Assembly: GCF_000189535.1 (NCBI RefSeq)
Contig: NC_015145.1
Location: 1,674,001-1,738,000, forward strand
DNA length: 64,000 nucleotides
Source of the DNA: Pseudarthrobacter phenanthrenivorans Sphe3
GTDB lineage: Bacteria; Actinomycetota; Actinomycetes; Actinomycetales; Micrococcaceae
Reading direction: 5' to 3'
Part shown: positions 1-10,094 of the stretch, piece by piece
How positions within the stretch are numbered: position 1 is the first letter of the stretch
Layout of the letters: each line of letters opens with the position of its first letter
Notes under the pieces: generated by a model
What the model saw: only the letters and a program-made list of their open reading frames with translations
What the model was told of the DNA's origin: nothing
The model's database searches: none
Program-made: the position numbers and the translations under genes

Positions 1-2
1 GG

Positions 3-134
3 CCGGTGCTGCTGCTGTGGCCGGCCGCAACTGCCATATCGGTCTTCGTGCTGGAGCTCCTCCACCTGCTTGGGAAGAAGCCCGACGGCGACGCGCACGG
101 GGCGCCCTACGCGCCTGCCGGGACCGTAAAATAG
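3..134 (+). CDS. C-terminal end of a membrane protein gene (partial)
   Basis: Only the last 43 residues are in the window, and the frame is open from the left edge to the TAG at 132-134. The fragment starts with a hydrophobic, probably membrane-spanning stretch rich in Leu, Ala and Val. It ends in a short polar tail with KKPDGD and a Gly/Pro/Ala-rich end. It stops four bases before the hisD GTG, so the two genes are probably co-transcribed. No family can be assigned from so little sequence. Confidence 0.6.
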   Translation, partial: PVLLLWPAATAISVFVLELLHLLGKKPDGDAHGAPYAPAGTVK

Positions 135-138
135 CCGG

Positions 139-1506
139 GTGACCAATTCTTCGGAGAATACCGCCAGCCCAGCCGCCGCCGTCGTGGACTTCCGCACCGT
201 TGACCTGCGCGGGCGGAGCCTGACGCTCGCGGGCCTGCGCGCGGCCGTGCCCCGCGCCCAGGGCCACACCGTGGCGGACGCCGAGGAGAAGGTGCTGGAC
301 ATCATTTCCGCCGTCCGGCAACGCGGATTCGAGGCGCTGGGCGAACTGGCCCTCCGCTTCGACGGCGTCCAGCAGGAGCATCCGCTGGTTCCGCAGGACG
401 CCCTCTCCGCCGCGCTGGACGGGCTGGACCCGTCCGTCCGCCGTGCGCTGGAGGAATCGATCAGCCGCGCCCGGCGTTTTGCGGACGGCCAGCGCCCGCG
501 CAATATCGACGTCGAGCTCGGTGACGGTGCCCTGGTGAGCCAGAACTGGGTGCCGGTGGCGCGCGTTGGCCTCTACGTTCCTGGCGGCCTGGCCGTATAC
601 CCGTCCTCCGTGATCATGAACGTGGTTCCGGCGCTGGCTGCCGGTGTGCAGTCCATTGCGCTGGCCTCACCGCCGCAGAAGGAGTTCGGCGGGCTGCCCC
701 ACCCCACCATCCTTGCTGCCGCAGCCTTGCTGGGCATCACGGAGGTCTATGCCATCGGCGGCGCCCAGGCGATCGCCGCGTTCGCCTACGGCGTGGCTGC
801 ATCAGACGCCGGCCCGGCCCTGGAGCCGGTGGATGTGGTGACAGGACCAGGCAACATTTTCGTGGCTACGGCCAAGCGGCTGGTGAAGGGCGTGGTGGGA
901 ATCGATTCCGAGGCCGGCACCACGGAGATCGCGATTCTGGCCGACTCCACAGCCCGGCCCCGCCTTGTTGCGGCGGACCTCATCAGCCAGGCCGAGCACG
1001 ATCCCAAGGCCGCCTCGGTGCTCATTACCGATTCCGAGGAGCTGGCGGCCGCTGTACGGACTGAACTGGAGCAGCAGGCGGCGGCCACGAAACACGGGTC
1101 GCGCGTCCGCGAAGCCCTGTCCGGTCCGCAGTCCGGAGTTGTGCTGGTGGACAACCTGGAGCAGGGCATCGCCGCCTGCGACGCCTACGCTGCCGAGCAC
1201 CTTGAGATCATGACCCGGGACGCTGCCGGTGTTGCAGCCCGGATCCGGAATGCCGGCGCCATCTTCGTGGGGGACTACAGCCCTGTGAGCCTGGGCGATT
1301 ACTGCGCCGGCTCCAACCACGTGCTGCCCACCAGCGGCACGGCAGCTTTTTCCTCGGGCCTGAATGTGACCACGTTCCTGCGGGCCATCCAGGTAGTTAA
1401 CTACAGCCGGGAGGCGCTGGCCGAGGTCAGCACGCACATTGTGAGCTTGTCCGGCGCGGAGGACCTTCCGGCGCACGGTGATGCCGTGACTGCCCGGTTC
1501 TCCTGA
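139..1506 (+). CDS. hisD: Histidinol dehydrogenase
   Basis: Zinc- and NAD-dependent enzyme for the last two steps of histidine synthesis, oxidising L-histidinol to L-histidine in the cytoplasm. The 455-residue product is slightly longer than the usual 430-440 because of an Ala-rich N-terminus. The family zinc ligands are visible: Q284 and H287 in SQAEHDPKA, the Asp of the [15 protein letters not shown] segment, and the His of LPAHG near the C-terminus. The AAEHLEIM motif with its catalytic Glu-His pair is present. The GTG start lies just after the upstream stop, so translation may be coupled. No other his gene is in the window. Confidence 0.96.
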   Translation: MTNSSENTASPAAAVVDFRTVDLRGRSLTLAGLRAAVPRAQGHTVADAEEKVLDIISAVRQRGFEALGELALRFDGVQQEHPLVPQDALSAALDGLDPSVRRALEESISRARRFADGQRPRNIDVELGDGALVSQNWVPVARVGLYVPGGLAVYPSSVIMNVVPALAAGVQSIALASPPQKEFGGLPHPTILAAAALLGITEVYAIGGAQAIAAFAYGVAASDAGPALEPVDVVTGPGNIFVATAKRLVKGVVGIDSEAGTTEIAILADSTARPRLVAADLISQAEHDPKAASVLITDSEELAAAVRTELEQQAAATKHGSRVREALSGPQSGVVLVDNLEQGIAACDAYAAEHLEIMTRDAAGVAARIRNAGAIFVGDYSPVSLGDYCAGSNHVLPTSGTAAFSSGLNVTTFLRAIQVVNYSREALAEVSTHIVSLSGAEDLPAHGDAVTARFS

Positions 1507-1540
1507 GAGCCGGCTGTCCTGGGGCTGTGACGGCTGAAAA

Positions 1541-1578
1541 AGCCAGCATCTAGTAGTAGGCACCACAACATGTGGTAG
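1541..1578. promoter_or_regulatory. Two candidate NrdR boxes upstream of nrdR
   Basis: Two 16-base segments, 1541-1556 and 1563-1578, resemble the published NrdR box (acaCwAtATaTwGtgt). The first matches at the key C and at the AT..TwGt positions around its centre. The second, centred on ACATGT, matches at the CAA.AT.T.GT positions. Their centres are 22 bp apart, about two helical turns, which fits cooperative binding. They lie 128-165 bases upstream of the nrdR start, so autoregulation is the natural inference. The match is by eye and no score was computed. Confidence 0.45.
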
Positions 1579-1705
1579 TTACAAGCTTGTTATTAGCCCG
1601 GGCCGGGACGTAAACTGGAAAGGCCAGCCTGTGCTGGCTGCCATCAAGCTTGCACGTGTTCCGCCTGCACAGCTTCGAACAGGATCACGGGAAGAGGGAG
1701 ACAGG

Positions 1706-2200
1706 ATGTATTGTCCGTTCTGCCGCAATCCCGATTCCCGTGTGGTGGACAGCCGGATGGCCGATGACGGTTCCGCCATCCGCCGCCGCCGCCAGTGCCC
1801 CGAATGCGGACGCCGGTTCACCACGGTGGAAACCACCAGCCTCTCCGTGATCAAGCGGTCCGGCGTGGGGGAGCCCTTCAGCCGCAGCAAGGTGATCAAC
1901 GGTGTGCGCAAGGCCTGCCAGGGCCGCCCCGTCAGCGAGGACGACCTCGCTTTGCTGGCCCAGGAAGTGGAAGAACAGATCCGCTCCTCCGGGGCCGCCG
2001 AGATCGATGCCCACGAGGTGGGCCTGGTCATCCTCGGTCCGCTGCAGAAGCTGGACAAGGTCGCCTACCTCCGGTTCGCCAGCGTCTACCAGGCCTTTGA
2101 ATCGCTTGAAGACTTCGAAGCGGCAATTGCCCTGCTCCGCCAGGAAGAGGATGACGCGCGTCACCTGCCCGCCAAGAGCTCCGAGAAGAGCCCACTCTAG
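1706..2200 (+). CDS. nrdR: Transcriptional repressor NrdR
   Basis: ATP/dATP-sensing repressor of ribonucleotide reductase genes. The 164-residue product begins with the family signature MYCPFC. Zinc-ribbon cysteines are C3, C6, C31 and C34, and an ATP-cone domain follows from about residue 49 to 139. The ATG at 1706 is chosen because the zinc ribbon starts there and a purine-rich ribosome site (gaagagggag) lies just upstream; the open frame extends further up without similarity. Candidate NrdR boxes precede the gene. No ribonucleotide reductase gene is in the window, so the targets lie elsewhere. Confidence 0.96.
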   Translation: MYCPFCRNPDSRVVDSRMADDGSAIRRRRQCPECGRRFTTVETTSLSVIKRSGVGEPFSRSKVINGVRKACQGRPVSEDDLALLAQEVEEQIRSSGAAEIDAHEVGLVILGPLQKLDKVAYLRFASVYQAFESLEDFEAAIALLRQEEDDARHLPAKSSEKSPL

Positions 2201-2275
2201 GCTCCGGTGGCGGCAGCGGAGGGGAAGCCGCAGCCGCCACCGGCATCATCACCTTGCCGTTGGACGGCAACAGGA

Positions 2276-2316
2276 TAACCGCCAGGATGCCCCGCCAAGG
2301 GGCGTCCTGGCGGTTA
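2276..2316. terminator. Bidirectional hairpin terminator between nrdR and ppgK
   Basis: Two 18-base arms (2276-2293 and 2299-2316) pair over their whole length, with one G-T wobble, around a five-base loop. The element lies between the convergent nrdR and ppgK stops. The arms begin and end in TAA/TTA, which gives a few U residues on either strand. Confidence 0.85.
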
Positions 2317-2319
2317 CTG

Positions 2320-3123
2320 CTACTTGGCGAGCTTGTGCTTCAGCGCGATTTCGATGGCTGCGCCCACGATGCCGGCCTCGTTGCGGAGGACGGCGGGCAC
2401 GATGGGGGTCCGGAGCTTAAGGTTCGGCAGGTACTCGTCCGCCCGCTTGGAGATTCCCCCGCCCACAATGAACAGTTCGGGCGAGAACAGGAATTCCACG
2501 TGGGAGAAGTACCGCTGCAGGAGGACACTGTATTCGTCCCAGGAGAGCCCGTCGCGTTCGCGGGCCACGGCTGATGCCTTGCTCTCGGCATCGTGGCCGT
2601 CGATTTCCAGGTGACCCAGTTCGGCGTTGGGAACGAGCTTGCCGTCAAAGATGAAGGCCGAGCCGATGCCCGTGCCCAGGGTGATCACCAGGACGGTGCC
2701 TTTGACGCCGGCGCCCGCACCGTAGCGGGCTTCGGCAAGTCCTGCCGCATCGGCGTCATTGATGACCTCCACAGGCCGGCCCAGGCGGGCGGTCAGGAGT
2801 GCATCGATGTCCGTGTTGAGCCAGCTCTTGTCCACATTGGCTGCCGAGTGGACCACGCCGTGCTGGATGATGCCGGGGAAGGTTACCCCGACAGGCGAGC
2901 CGGCGGCGGGGGCTTCCGGGCGGGCCGACAGTTCGGAAACCACCAGTGCCACTGCCTCGGCGACCGCTTCCGGCGTGGCCGGCTGCGGCGTGGGAACGCG
3001 GAACCGTTCGCCCAGCAGTTTGCCTTTTTGCAGGTCGACAATGCCGCCCTTGATTCCCGTGCCTCCGATATCGATGCCGATCAGCGGGGCGTTCTTGTGC
3101 GGTTTCTCGTCCTTCTTGGCCAA
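2320..3123 (-). CDS. ppgK: Polyphosphate glucokinase (ROK family)
   Basis: Phosphorylates glucose to glucose 6-phosphate using inorganic polyphosphate, usually also ATP. The 267-residue product has the ROK/actin-fold phosphate loop GIDIGGTG at residues 16-23 and the second signature [18 protein letters not shown], followed by ELGH. Its length and motifs match the actinobacterial PpgK group, which includes the Arthrobacter polyphosphate/ATP glucomannokinase. A role with mannose as well as glucose is therefore possible but cannot be read from the sequence. It lies 109 bases downstream of map on the same strand and is probably co-transcribed with it. Confidence 0.93.
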   Translation of the reverse strand: MAKKDEKPHKNAPLIGIDIGGTGIKGGIVDLQKGKLLGERFRVPTPQPATPEAVAEAVALVVSELSARPEAPAAGSPVGVTFPGIIQHGVVHSAANVDKSWLNTDIDALLTARLGRPVEVINDADAAGLAEARYGAGAGVKGTVLVITLGTGIGSAFIFDGKLVPNAELGHLEIDGHDAESKASAVARERDGLSWDEYSVLLQRYFSHVEFLFSPELFIVGGGISKRADEYLPNLKLRTPIVPAVLRNEAGIVGAAIEIALKHKLAK

Positions 3124-3232
3124 TGGGTTTCCGTTCGTGGCAGTGGCGGGCAGGGTTGCAGCGGCCGGTGGCCGGCCTGGTGTTAGGTCCGGTGGGAACC
3201 GGAAGGAGGTAAAGCGGGGTCAGTACGTCAGG

Positions 3233-4111
3233 CTAGGGCAGGGTTAGTATTTCCGCGCCGGAGTCCGTGACCAGCAGCGTGTGCTCAAACTGGGCGGTGC
3301 GCTTCCGGTCCTTCGTGACCACGGTCCAGTCATCGGCCCACATGTCCCACTCCACGGTTCCGAGGGTGAGCATCGGTTCGATGGTGAAGACCATGCCGGC
3401 CTCAATCACCGTGTTGTAGGCCGGCGCGGCGTCGTAGTGCGGGATGATCAGCCCCGTGTGGAACGCTTCGCCAACCCCGTGCCCGGTGAAGTCACGCACC
3501 ACACCATAGCCGAAGCGCTTGGCGTAGGACTGGATGGCGCGGCCAATGACGTTGATTTCCCGTCCTGGAGCTACCGCTTTGATGGCCCGGTTCAGCGACT
3601 CCTGCGTGCGTTCCACCAGCAGCCGGGATTCCTCGTCCACGTCGCCCACCAGGAAGGTGTAGTTGGTGTCGCCGTGGACGCCGTTGATGTACGCGGTGAT
3701 GTCGATGTTCAGGATATCGCCGTCCTGGACAACGGTGCTGTCCGGGATGCCGTGGCAAATGACCTCGTTCAGGGAGGAGCACAACGACTTGGGGAAGCCC
3801 CGGTAACCCAGGGTGGACGGGTAGGCGTGGTGGTCGAGGAGGAACTCGTGGCCCACCTTGTCCAGTTCGTCCGTGGTGACGCCGGGCCGGATATGCCGCC
3901 CGACTTCGACGATGGCCTGGGCGGCGATCTTTCCGGCGATCCGGATCTTCTCGATCGTCTCGGCAGACTTCACCTCGGAACCGGTAAATTTCGCCGGCGC
4001 GGGCTTGCCAACGTACTCCGGCCGCGGGATGGACGCCGGAACGGGGCGCTGCGGACCTATGGTTCCCGGGGTGAGGGTGCCGATGGGTGCAGTCGAGGCA
4101 AGGGAAGGCAT
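3233..4111 (-). CDS. map: Methionine aminopeptidase, type I
   Basis: Removes the initiator methionine from new proteins. The 292-residue product has a Pro-rich N-terminal extension of about 45 residues, seen in one of the two actinobacterial MetAP classes, and then a pita-bread catalytic domain. The five metal ligands are visible: Asp in NIDITAY, Asp in HGDTNYTF, His in FTGHGVG, Glu in TIEPMLTLG and Glu in QFEHTLLVT. The substrate-pocket His occurs in CHGIPD. No ribosome site precedes the ATG. Instead a -10-like hexamer ends six bases upstream, which points to a leaderless mRNA. Confidence 0.95.
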   Translation of the reverse strand: MPSLASTAPIGTLTPGTIGPQRPVPASIPRPEYVGKPAPAKFTGSEVKSAETIEKIRIAGKIAAQAIVEVGRHIRPGVTTDELDKVGHEFLLDHHAYPSTLGYRGFPKSLCSSLNEVICHGIPDSTVVQDGDILNIDITAYINGVHGDTNYTFLVGDVDEESRLLVERTQESLNRAIKAVAPGREINVIGRAIQSYAKRFGYGVVRDFTGHGVGEAFHTGLIIPHYDAAPAYNTVIEAGMVFTIEPMLTLGTVEWDMWADDWTVVTKDRKRTAQFEHTLLVTDSGAEILTLP

Positions 4112-4117
4112 AGATTG

Positions 4118-4123
4118 ATCATA
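4118..4123 (-). promoter_or_regulatory. Candidate -10 element of a leaderless map promoter
   Basis: On the minus strand TATGAT is followed by six bases and then the map ATG, so transcription would start at the A of the start codon. A TTGTTA -35-like hexamer lies 19 bases further up. The same hexamer and spacing occur before the tricorn gene at 19460. Confidence 0.55.
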
Positions 4124-4229
4124 TAAGGCACCACAGAACGCCTAACAACCGGAGGCCGCACGCGACCCGCGTATGCATTTAAGTTACGCGGATCACGCTG
4201 CTGTTTCCCCGCCCGCCGGAGGAGCAACG

Positions 4230-4394
4230 ATGACTGAGTACTGGTACAACGTCAGGACACATGAGATCGAAGAGGACCGGCTGTCCGACTGGAGTCAGCT
4301 GATCGGCCCCTACAAAACCAGGGAAGAGGCTGAGCACGCCCTCGAGAAGGTCCGCGTGCGCAACGAGGCCTGGGAAAAGGACGACGACGACTGA
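4230..4394 (+). CDS. Small SPOR-like domain protein
   Basis: A 54-residue acidic protein with aromatic clusters (EYWYNV, DWSQLIGPY) and the pattern TREEAEHALEKV. The combination of an aromatic strand with GPYxTREEAExALxKV resembles a single SPOR-type repeat, and actinobacterial proteins of this size are often annotated that way. SPOR domains bind denuded peptidoglycan glycans, but this protein has no signal peptide or membrane segment, so that function is doubtful here. The ATG at 4230 has a good ribosome site (ggaggag); an in-frame ATG at 4173 has none. It is divergent from map. Confidence 0.75.
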   Translation: MTEYWYNVRTHEIEEDRLSDWSQLIGPYKTREEAEHALEKVRVRNEAWEKDDDD

Positions 4395-4453
4395 CGGCAC
4401 GGGAGTGGCAGTCCGCTTGGGGCTGGAGTGCTGTGCCGCCGCCCCTTCGTCGG

Positions 4454-4477
4454 GTGACTGCCGGCGTGACTGCCGGC
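4454..4477 (+). repeat. 12-bp tandem duplication
   Basis: The 12-mer GTGACTGCCGGC occurs twice head to tail in the gap between the convergent SPOR-like gene and panB. No function is evident; replication slippage is the simplest explanation. Confidence 0.8.
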
Positions 4478-4514
4478 TGGTATTGCTGGCAGGTATGGCC
4501 GGCCGGCGCTGGCG

Positions 4515-5411
4515 CTAAAAGGAGTGTTCAGGCCCGGGGAACTGACCGGACCTGACGTCGTCGGCGTAGGCGGTGGCAGCATCCAAAAGGGTGCTGCGCA
4601 GGTCCGCGTACTGCTTGACGAACTTGGCCATCCGCCCGCCGCGCAGTCCGGCCATGTCCTGCCAGACGAGGACCTGGCCCGTGGTTTCCTTGCCGGCGCC
4701 GATGCCGACGGTGGGGACCGTGACCGCGGCGTCCACCGCGGCCGCAGTTTCCGCCGGGACCATTTCCATCAGCACGCTGAAGGCTCCCGCTTCAGCCAGC
4801 GCGACGGCGTCGTCAATCAACCGCTGTGCGTCGTCGCCGCGGCCCTGGACGCGGTACCCGCCCAGCGCGTGCTCGCTCTGCGGGGTGAAACCGATGTGCG
4901 CCATCACCGGAATCCCGGCCTGCACCATAGCCTTTACGGTCGGTGCGTAATACTTGCCGCCCTCGATCTTGACGGCGTGGGCCAGGCCTTCCTTGAGGAA
5001 GCGAACGCCCGCGGCAACGGCCTGCTCGGGGGAAACCTCATAACTGCCAAACGGCAGGTCGGCTACCACCAGCGCGCGCTTGGCGGACCGCGCCACGGCC
5101 CTGCACAGCGGGAGCAGCTCGTCCACGGTCACCGGCAGGCTGGTTTCATTGCCGAACACGTTGTTCGACGCCGAATCGCCCACCAGGAGCACCTCGATCC
5201 CCGCGGCGTCGAAGATCTCCGCCGTGTACTGCTCATAGGCAGTCAGCATCGCGAACTTGGTCCCGTCCCTCTTTGCCTGCTGAAGGTGGTGGATGCGGAC
5301 CTTCGCAGGCTTCCGTTCGGCAGCAGACGCAGCAGCCTGCCCGGGCCCGCTGCCGTAGGGAGCGGGGACATCGGCGGACATGCTGGAGTCGGGGCTGTTG
5401 CTTGAGGCCAT
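4515..5411 (-). CDS. panB: 3-methyl-2-oxobutanoate hydroxymethyltransferase
   Basis: Transfers a hydroxymethyl group from 5,10-methylenetetrahydrofolate to 2-oxoisovalerate, the first committed step of pantothenate synthesis. The 298-residue product has an Ala/Ser/Pro-rich N-terminal extension of about 35 residues before the TIM barrel. Conserved segments are [30 protein letters not shown] (metal-binding Asp), [14 protein letters not shown] and VGIGAG. No panC or panD is nearby. The start has no ribosome site but a TAnnnT hexamer lies six bases upstream, which suggests a leaderless transcript. Confidence 0.95.
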   Translation of the reverse strand: MASSNSPDSSMSADVPAPYGSGPGQAAASAAERKPAKVRIHHLQQAKRDGTKFAMLTAYEQYTAEIFDAAGIEVLLVGDSASNNVFGNETSLPVTVDELLPLCRAVARSAKRALVVADLPFGSYEVSPEQAVAAGVRFLKEGLAHAVKIEGGKYYAPTVKAMVQAGIPVMAHIGFTPQSEHALGGYRVQGRGDDAQRLIDDAVALAEAGAFSVLMEMVPAETAAAVDAAVTVPTVGIGAGKETTGQVLVWQDMAGLRGGRMAKFVKQYADLRSTLLDAATAYADDVRSGQFPGPEHSF

Positions 5412-5417
5412 GGCATG

Positions 5418-5423
5418 AGCGTA
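5418..5423 (-). promoter_or_regulatory. Candidate -10 element of a leaderless panB promoter
   Basis: On the minus strand TACGCT ends exactly six bases before the panB ATG. No convincing -35 hexamer was seen. Confidence 0.45.
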
Positions 5424-5686
5424 GTGCGGTACCGGCCGTCCTAGCTACCGGCGGCGATCACCGCCAGTGGTGATACGTGTCATAGGACGGCTCCGGAGCG
5501 CGTCCCCGGGAGCGGCGGAGGCGCGCTCCGGAGCCGAAACCCGGCAGGAAGGTGTTAACGCTGTGTTACGCGCGGCGCAGGCTCCAGCATCGGCGCCGAA
5601 TGCTTAGTACAGTGTTGGTGAACTGCTGCCGGCTTTCCCCCTCTGCGGACCCCGGAGCATGGACGTTGACCGGAGAAGAGGCCATC

Positions 5687-7027
5687 ATGGACCGCCAGCA
5701 AGAGTTTGTCCTGCGCACAATCGAAGAGCGCGACGTACGTTTCGTGCGCCTGTGGTTCACCGACGTCGTGGGTTCGCTCAAGTCCGTAGCCCTCGCCCCC
5801 GCCGAAGTCGAGGGTGCCTTCGATGAGGGCCTGGGCTTCGACGGTTCCGCTATCGAAGGCCTTGCCCGCGTCTTCGAATCCGACATGCTGGCCCAGCCGG
5901 ATCCCTCCACCTTCCAGATCCTGCCGTGGCGCGGTGAAACCGAACAGACGTCCCGCATGTTCTGCGACATTCTTACGCCCGACGGCGAACCGTCTGCCGC
6001 CGACCCCCGCAACGTCCTGAAGCGGACGCTCGCCAAGGCAGCGGACATGGGATTCACCTGCTACACGCATCCCGAAATCGAGTTCTATCTCCTCAAGTCG
6101 CAGGAACCGGGGCCGGACGGCGCACCGGTACCCGTGGACGAGGGCGGCTACTTCGACCACGTTCCCGGCGGCGTAGCCCAGGACTTCCGCCGGACCGCCG
6201 TAACCATGCTCGAATCTGTGGGCATATCGGTTGAATTCAGCCATCACGAGGCGGGGCCTGGCCAGAACGAGATCGACCTGCGCTACGCCGATGCCCTGCA
6301 GACGGCTGACAACATCATGACGTTCCGCACCGTCATCAAGGAAGTCGCCCTGCAGCAGGGTACTTACGCCACGTTCATGCCCAAGCCCTTCACCGCCCAC
6401 CCCGGCTCCGGCATGCACACCCACTTCTCGCTGTTCGAAGGCGACACCAACGCGTTCTATGAAGCGGGCGCGGAATTCCAGCTGTCCAAGACCGCCCGCC
6501 AGTTCATCGCAGGCATCCTGAAGCACGCGCCCGAGTTCACGGCGGTGACCAACCAGTTCGTGAATTCCTACAAGCGGCTGTGGGGCGGCGGCGAGGCTCC
6601 GAGCTACCTGAGCTGGGGCCACAACAACCGTTCGGCCCTGGTCCGGGTTCCGCTGTACAAGCCGGGCAAGGGCCAGTCCGCCCGGATCGAATACCGCGGC
6701 ATCGATTCCGCCGCGAACCCGTACCTGGCCTACGCCGTCCTGCTGGGGGCAGGTTTGAAGGGCATTGAGGAAGGCTACGACCTGCCCGCAGCGGCCGAGG
6801 ACGATGTGTGGTCGCTGAGCTCGGCAGAACGCCGCGCCATGGGCCATGATCCGCTGCCGGCCAGCCTTCATGACGCCATCCGGACCATGGAGGACTCGGA
6901 ACTGATGCCCCAGATCCTGGGCGAGCAGGTCTTCGAGCACTTCCTGCGCAACAAGCGTGCGGAGTGGCAGGACTACCGCCTGCAGGTGACGCCCTACGAG
7001 CTGCAGCGCAACCTCGGCATCCTCTAG
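5687..7027 (+). CDS. glnA2: Glutamine synthetase family protein, GlnA2 type
   Basis: A 446-residue type I glutamine synthetase fold, 28 residues shorter than the other copy at 11372. Visible active-site segments are GFDGSAIEG, HPEIEFYLL, HHEAGPGQNEID, HPGSGMHTH, NSYKRL and ARIEYRG. The ATG at 5687 has a ribosome site (ggagaagag); the frame stays open upstream without similarity. It lies nine bases before glnE, the same linkage as in mycobacteria. Streptomyces GlnA2 is reported to be a gamma-glutamylpolyamine synthetase, so this copy may use polyamines rather than ammonia. Its tail has GYDLP where the adenylylation site of GlnA lies, but in a different context. Confidence 0.9.
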   Translation: MDRQQEFVLRTIEERDVRFVRLWFTDVVGSLKSVALAPAEVEGAFDEGLGFDGSAIEGLARVFESDMLAQPDPSTFQILPWRGETEQTSRMFCDILTPDGEPSAADPRNVLKRTLAKAADMGFTCYTHPEIEFYLLKSQEPGPDGAPVPVDEGGYFDHVPGGVAQDFRRTAVTMLESVGISVEFSHHEAGPGQNEIDLRYADALQTADNIMTFRTVIKEVALQQGTYATFMPKPFTAHPGSGMHTHFSLFEGDTNAFYEAGAEFQLSKTARQFIAGILKHAPEFTAVTNQFVNSYKRLWGGGEAPSYLSWGHNNRSALVRVPLYKPGKGQSARIEYRGIDSAANPYLAYAVLLGAGLKGIEEGYDLPAAAEDDVWSLSSAERRAMGHDPLPASLHDAIRTMEDSELMPQILGEQVFEHFLRNKRAEWQDYRLQVTPYELQRNLGIL

Positions 7028-7036
7028 GGAACGGGC

Positions 7037-10000
7037 GTGAGCCTGGCGCGCCGCCTGATTGCGGCCGGTTTCAGCGACCTTGATAAGGGCGAGCGGTTCC
7101 TTGCTGCCCCGGAGCTTGAGGGGCTGGACCGGGACCGGCTGTTCGCGGGCCTGCAGATGGCGGCAAGCCCGGACACCGCCCTCCAGTCCCTGGTGCGCCT
7201 GATTGAAAAGCATCCGGACCTCCGGGAGCTGGCCGCAGCCGATCCTGACATCAGCGAGCCGATGTTCCGCGTCCTCGGAGCCTCCGAGGCGTTGGGCGAG
7301 TTCCTGATCCGGCACCCCGAGCACCTGGAAGCGTTCCGCGTCCACGCCAGCCCGGAGCCGCTGCAGTCCGATCCTGCCGACCTGCGCGACGCGCTGTTGC
7401 GGTCGGTGGGCGCCGACCCCCGGGCAGCACGTCCGGTGGCAGCGTTGACAGGCGCAGAGGCCTACGCCGCCCTCCGCACGGCCTACCGCCGGGGAGTGGT
7501 GGACCTGGCCGTCAAGGATCTCTGTGCCGCCGATCCGCTGGATTTCCTGCCGTCAGTAGGCGGCGAACTCGCCGACCTTGCCGGCGCAGCGATCGAGGCG
7601 GCACTCGCAGTCTCACGCGCAGAAGCAGGGGAGCAGTACGGCGCTGACGACGTGGCCGGTGTAGGCCTGGCCGTCATCGGGATGGGCAAATGCGGCGCCC
7701 GCGAGCTGAACTACATCTCCGACGTCGACGTCATCTATGTGGTGGACCCCGGCAGCTTGGACGATGCGCGCGCCAACACGGTGGGCACCGCCCTGGCCAG
7801 CGGAATCTCCCGCGCCATTTCTTCGGTGGCCCGGGAACCGGGACTCTGGGAAGTGGACGCGAACCTTCGGCCTGAAGGAAAGTCGGGCCCGCTGGTACGC
7901 ACCCTCGCGTCCCATGAGACCTACTATGCGCGCTGGGCGGAAAGCTGGGAGTTCCAGGCACTGCTGAAGGCACGCACCATCGCCGGGGACGCCGACCTGG
8001 GACGCCGCTACGAGGAGGCAGTCGCTCCGCTGATCTGGAGTTCGGCGAGCCGGGACGGTTTTGTGGAATCAGTGCAGGCGATGCGCCGGCGCGTCACCGA
8101 ACATATCCCGCCCGCCGAGGAACAGCGGCAAATCAAGCTGGGCCGCGGCGGGCTGCGGGACGTCGAGTTCACGGTCCAGCTGCTTCAGCTGGTCCACGGC
8201 AAAGCGGACGAAACACTCCGACGGCGTGACACCACGTCCGCGATCGCTGCCCTGTCCGCCGGCGGGTATATCGGCCGCTCGGATGCTGCCGCCTTCGACA
8301 ACGCCTACCGGTACCTGCGCCTGCTGGAACACCGGATCCAGCTGTTCCAGCTGCGCAGGACGCACCTGATGCCGGTGGCGGAGCCTGCCCTCCGGTCGCT
8401 TGCCAAAGCAGTGCTCGGCCCGTTCTCCACCGAGCGGCCGCATCCGGACGCGCTGCTGGCGACGTGGCAGAAGACCAAGCGGTCCGTCCGCGAACTGCAC
8501 GAGCGGATTTTCTACCGTCCCCTGCTCAACAGCGCCGCCAAGCTCAGCAGTGAGGACGCCAGGCTGTCACCGGAGGCGGCCCAGGGCCGGCTCGCAGCGC
8601 TGGGATACCGGGATCCGCAGGGTGCCATGCGCCACATCGAGGCCCTGACCGCCGGGGTGAGCCGCCGCGCGGCACTCCAGCGGCAGTTGCTGCCGGTCCT
8701 GCTGGACTGGCTGGCCGAGGGCGTAGATCCCGACGCCGGCCTGCTCGCCTTCCGCCGGGTCAGCGAGGCGCTGGGCACCACGCACTGGTACCTGGGGCTG
8801 CTGCGGGATTCCAACGCCGCCGCAGAGCGGCTGTGCCACATGCTCTCCAACTCCAGGCTGATTGCGGACCTGCTTGAGGTATCGCCCGAGTCGGTGGCCT
8901 GGCTGGGCCAGGACAAGGACCTGGCGCCGGTGGGTTTCGAGGCGCAGTGGCAGGAGATCACTTCCAAGATGTCCCGGCATGAGGACCCGGAAAGCGCCAT
9001 GCGCCTGATCCGCCTGATCCGGCGCCGGGAGATCCTCCGGATCGCCATCGCGGACTCGGCGGGCCTGCTGGACCAGGACCAGGTGGGGCTGGCACTGGCG
9101 GACAACGACCGGGCTGCGGTCCTTGGTGCCCTGCGGGTGGCCGAAGGCATTGTCTCCGCCAACGGTCCCCTCAAGACAGCGGTGCTGGTGGTAGCCATGG
9201 GAAGGCAGGGCGGCCGCGAGATCGGCTACGGTTCGGACGCGGATGTGATGTACGTGCACAGGGCGCTGCCCGGCTTCAGCCAGGAAGAGGCCCAGGACCA
9301 GGCAGCCCGGATCGTGGCGAAGGTTTCCACGCTGCTGACCCAGCCCCTGAAGCCGGCCATCATGGCTGAGCGGGTCCTGCAGATGGACGCGGACCTGCGG
9401 CCGGAGGGCAAGAACGGCGCCATGGTCCGTTCCCTTGACTCCTTCGCGGAGTACTACCGGCGCTGGTCCCTCATCTGGGAGGCGCAGGCACTCTTGCGGG
9501 CACGCCCCATGGCCGGTAACGACGAGCTGGCCAAGGACTTTCTGGAACTCATTGATCCCATCAGATATCCCCAGTCGGTATCCGAAACGGACGTGCGCGA
9601 AATCAGGCGGATCAAGGCACGCGTGGAGTCTGAACGCCTGCCCCGGGGAGCCGACCCCGCGCGTCATCTGAAGCTGGGCCGCGGCGGGCTGAGCGACGTG
9701 GAATGGCTGGTCCAGCTCCTGCAGCTTCAGCACGCCGGAAAGAACCCGGAACTGCGGACAACCTCCACGCTGCCCGCACTGGAAGCCGCTGCCGGGCTTG
9801 GCCTGCTGGCCCGGGCCGATGCCGACCTGCTGGCCCGCGCATGGCGGCTCGCCAGCCGCATCCGGTCCGCCAACGTGATCTGGAGCGGCAAGGCCTCCGA
9901 CCTGCTCCCGTCCTCACGGCGTGACCTCGAAGCCGTGGCACGCTGGTGCGGGTACGAGCCCGGCCAGGCAGCGGTGCTGGAGGAGGACTACCTGCGCGTC

Positions 10001-10048
10001 AGCAGGCGGGCCAGGGCAGTCTTCGAGCGGGTTTTTTACGGGCAGTAG
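7037..10048 (+). CDS. glnE: Bifunctional glutamine synthetase adenylyltransferase/deadenylase
   Basis: Adds AMP to, and removes it from, a tyrosine of glutamine synthetase according to nitrogen status. The 1003-residue protein has the usual two nucleotidyltransferase-fold halves. The N-terminal deadenylylase half carries GKCGARELNYISDVDVIYV near residues 216-235. The C-terminal adenylylase half carries GRQGGREIGYGSDADVMYV near 720-740. The DxD metal pair is intact in both. Each half is followed by a helical domain with KLGRGGLxDVE. It starts with GTG nine bases after glnA2. The likely substrate is GlnA at 11372, whose Tyr402 lies in the matching site. Confidence 0.95.
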   Translation: MSLARRLIAAGFSDLDKGERFLAAPELEGLDRDRLFAGLQMAASPDTALQSLVRLIEKHPDLRELAAADPDISEPMFRVLGASEALGEFLIRHPEHLEAFRVHASPEPLQSDPADLRDALLRSVGADPRAARPVAALTGAEAYAALRTAYRRGVVDLAVKDLCAADPLDFLPSVGGELADLAGAAIEAALAVSRAEAGEQYGADDVAGVGLAVIGMGKCGARELNYISDVDVIYVVDPGSLDDARANTVGTALASGISRAISSVAREPGLWEVDANLRPEGKSGPLVRTLASHETYYARWAESWEFQALLKARTIAGDADLGRRYEEAVAPLIWSSASRDGFVESVQAMRRRVTEHIPPAEEQRQIKLGRGGLRDVEFTVQLLQLVHGKADETLRRRDTTSAIAALSAGGYIGRSDAAAFDNAYRYLRLLEHRIQLFQLRRTHLMPVAEPALRSLAKAVLGPFSTERPHPDALLATWQKTKRSVRELHERIFYRPLLNSAAKLSSEDARLSPEAAQGRLAALGYRDPQGAMRHIEALTAGVSRRAALQRQLLPVLLDWLAEGVDPDAGLLAFRRVSEALGTTHWYLGLLRDSNAAAERLCHMLSNSRLIADLLEVSPESVAWLGQDKDLAPVGFEAQWQEITSKMSRHEDPESAMRLIRLIRRREILRIAIADSAGLLDQDQVGLALADNDRAAVLGALRVAEGIVSANGPLKTAVLVVAMGRQGGREIGYGSDADVMYVHRALPGFSQEEAQDQAARIVAKVSTLLTQPLKPAIMAERVLQMDADLRPEGKNGAMVRSLDSFAEYYRRWSLIWEAQALLRARPMAGNDELAKDFLELIDPIRYPQSVSETDVREIRRIKARVESERLPRGADPARHLKLGRGGLSDVEWLVQLLQLQHAGKNPELRTTSTLPALEAAAGLGLLARADADLLARAWRLASRIRSANVIWSGKASDLLPSSRRDLEAVARWCGYEPGQAAVLEEDYLRVSRRARAVFERVFYGQ

Positions 10049-10094
10049 CAGCGACCGGCGGACAGGACGCCTCCCTCACGATGGCGGGGAACGG

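Noticed and set aside
5555..7345. Open frame of 596 codons on the minus strand
   Set aside because: Antisense to glnA2 and the start of glnE. No recognisable protein motif.
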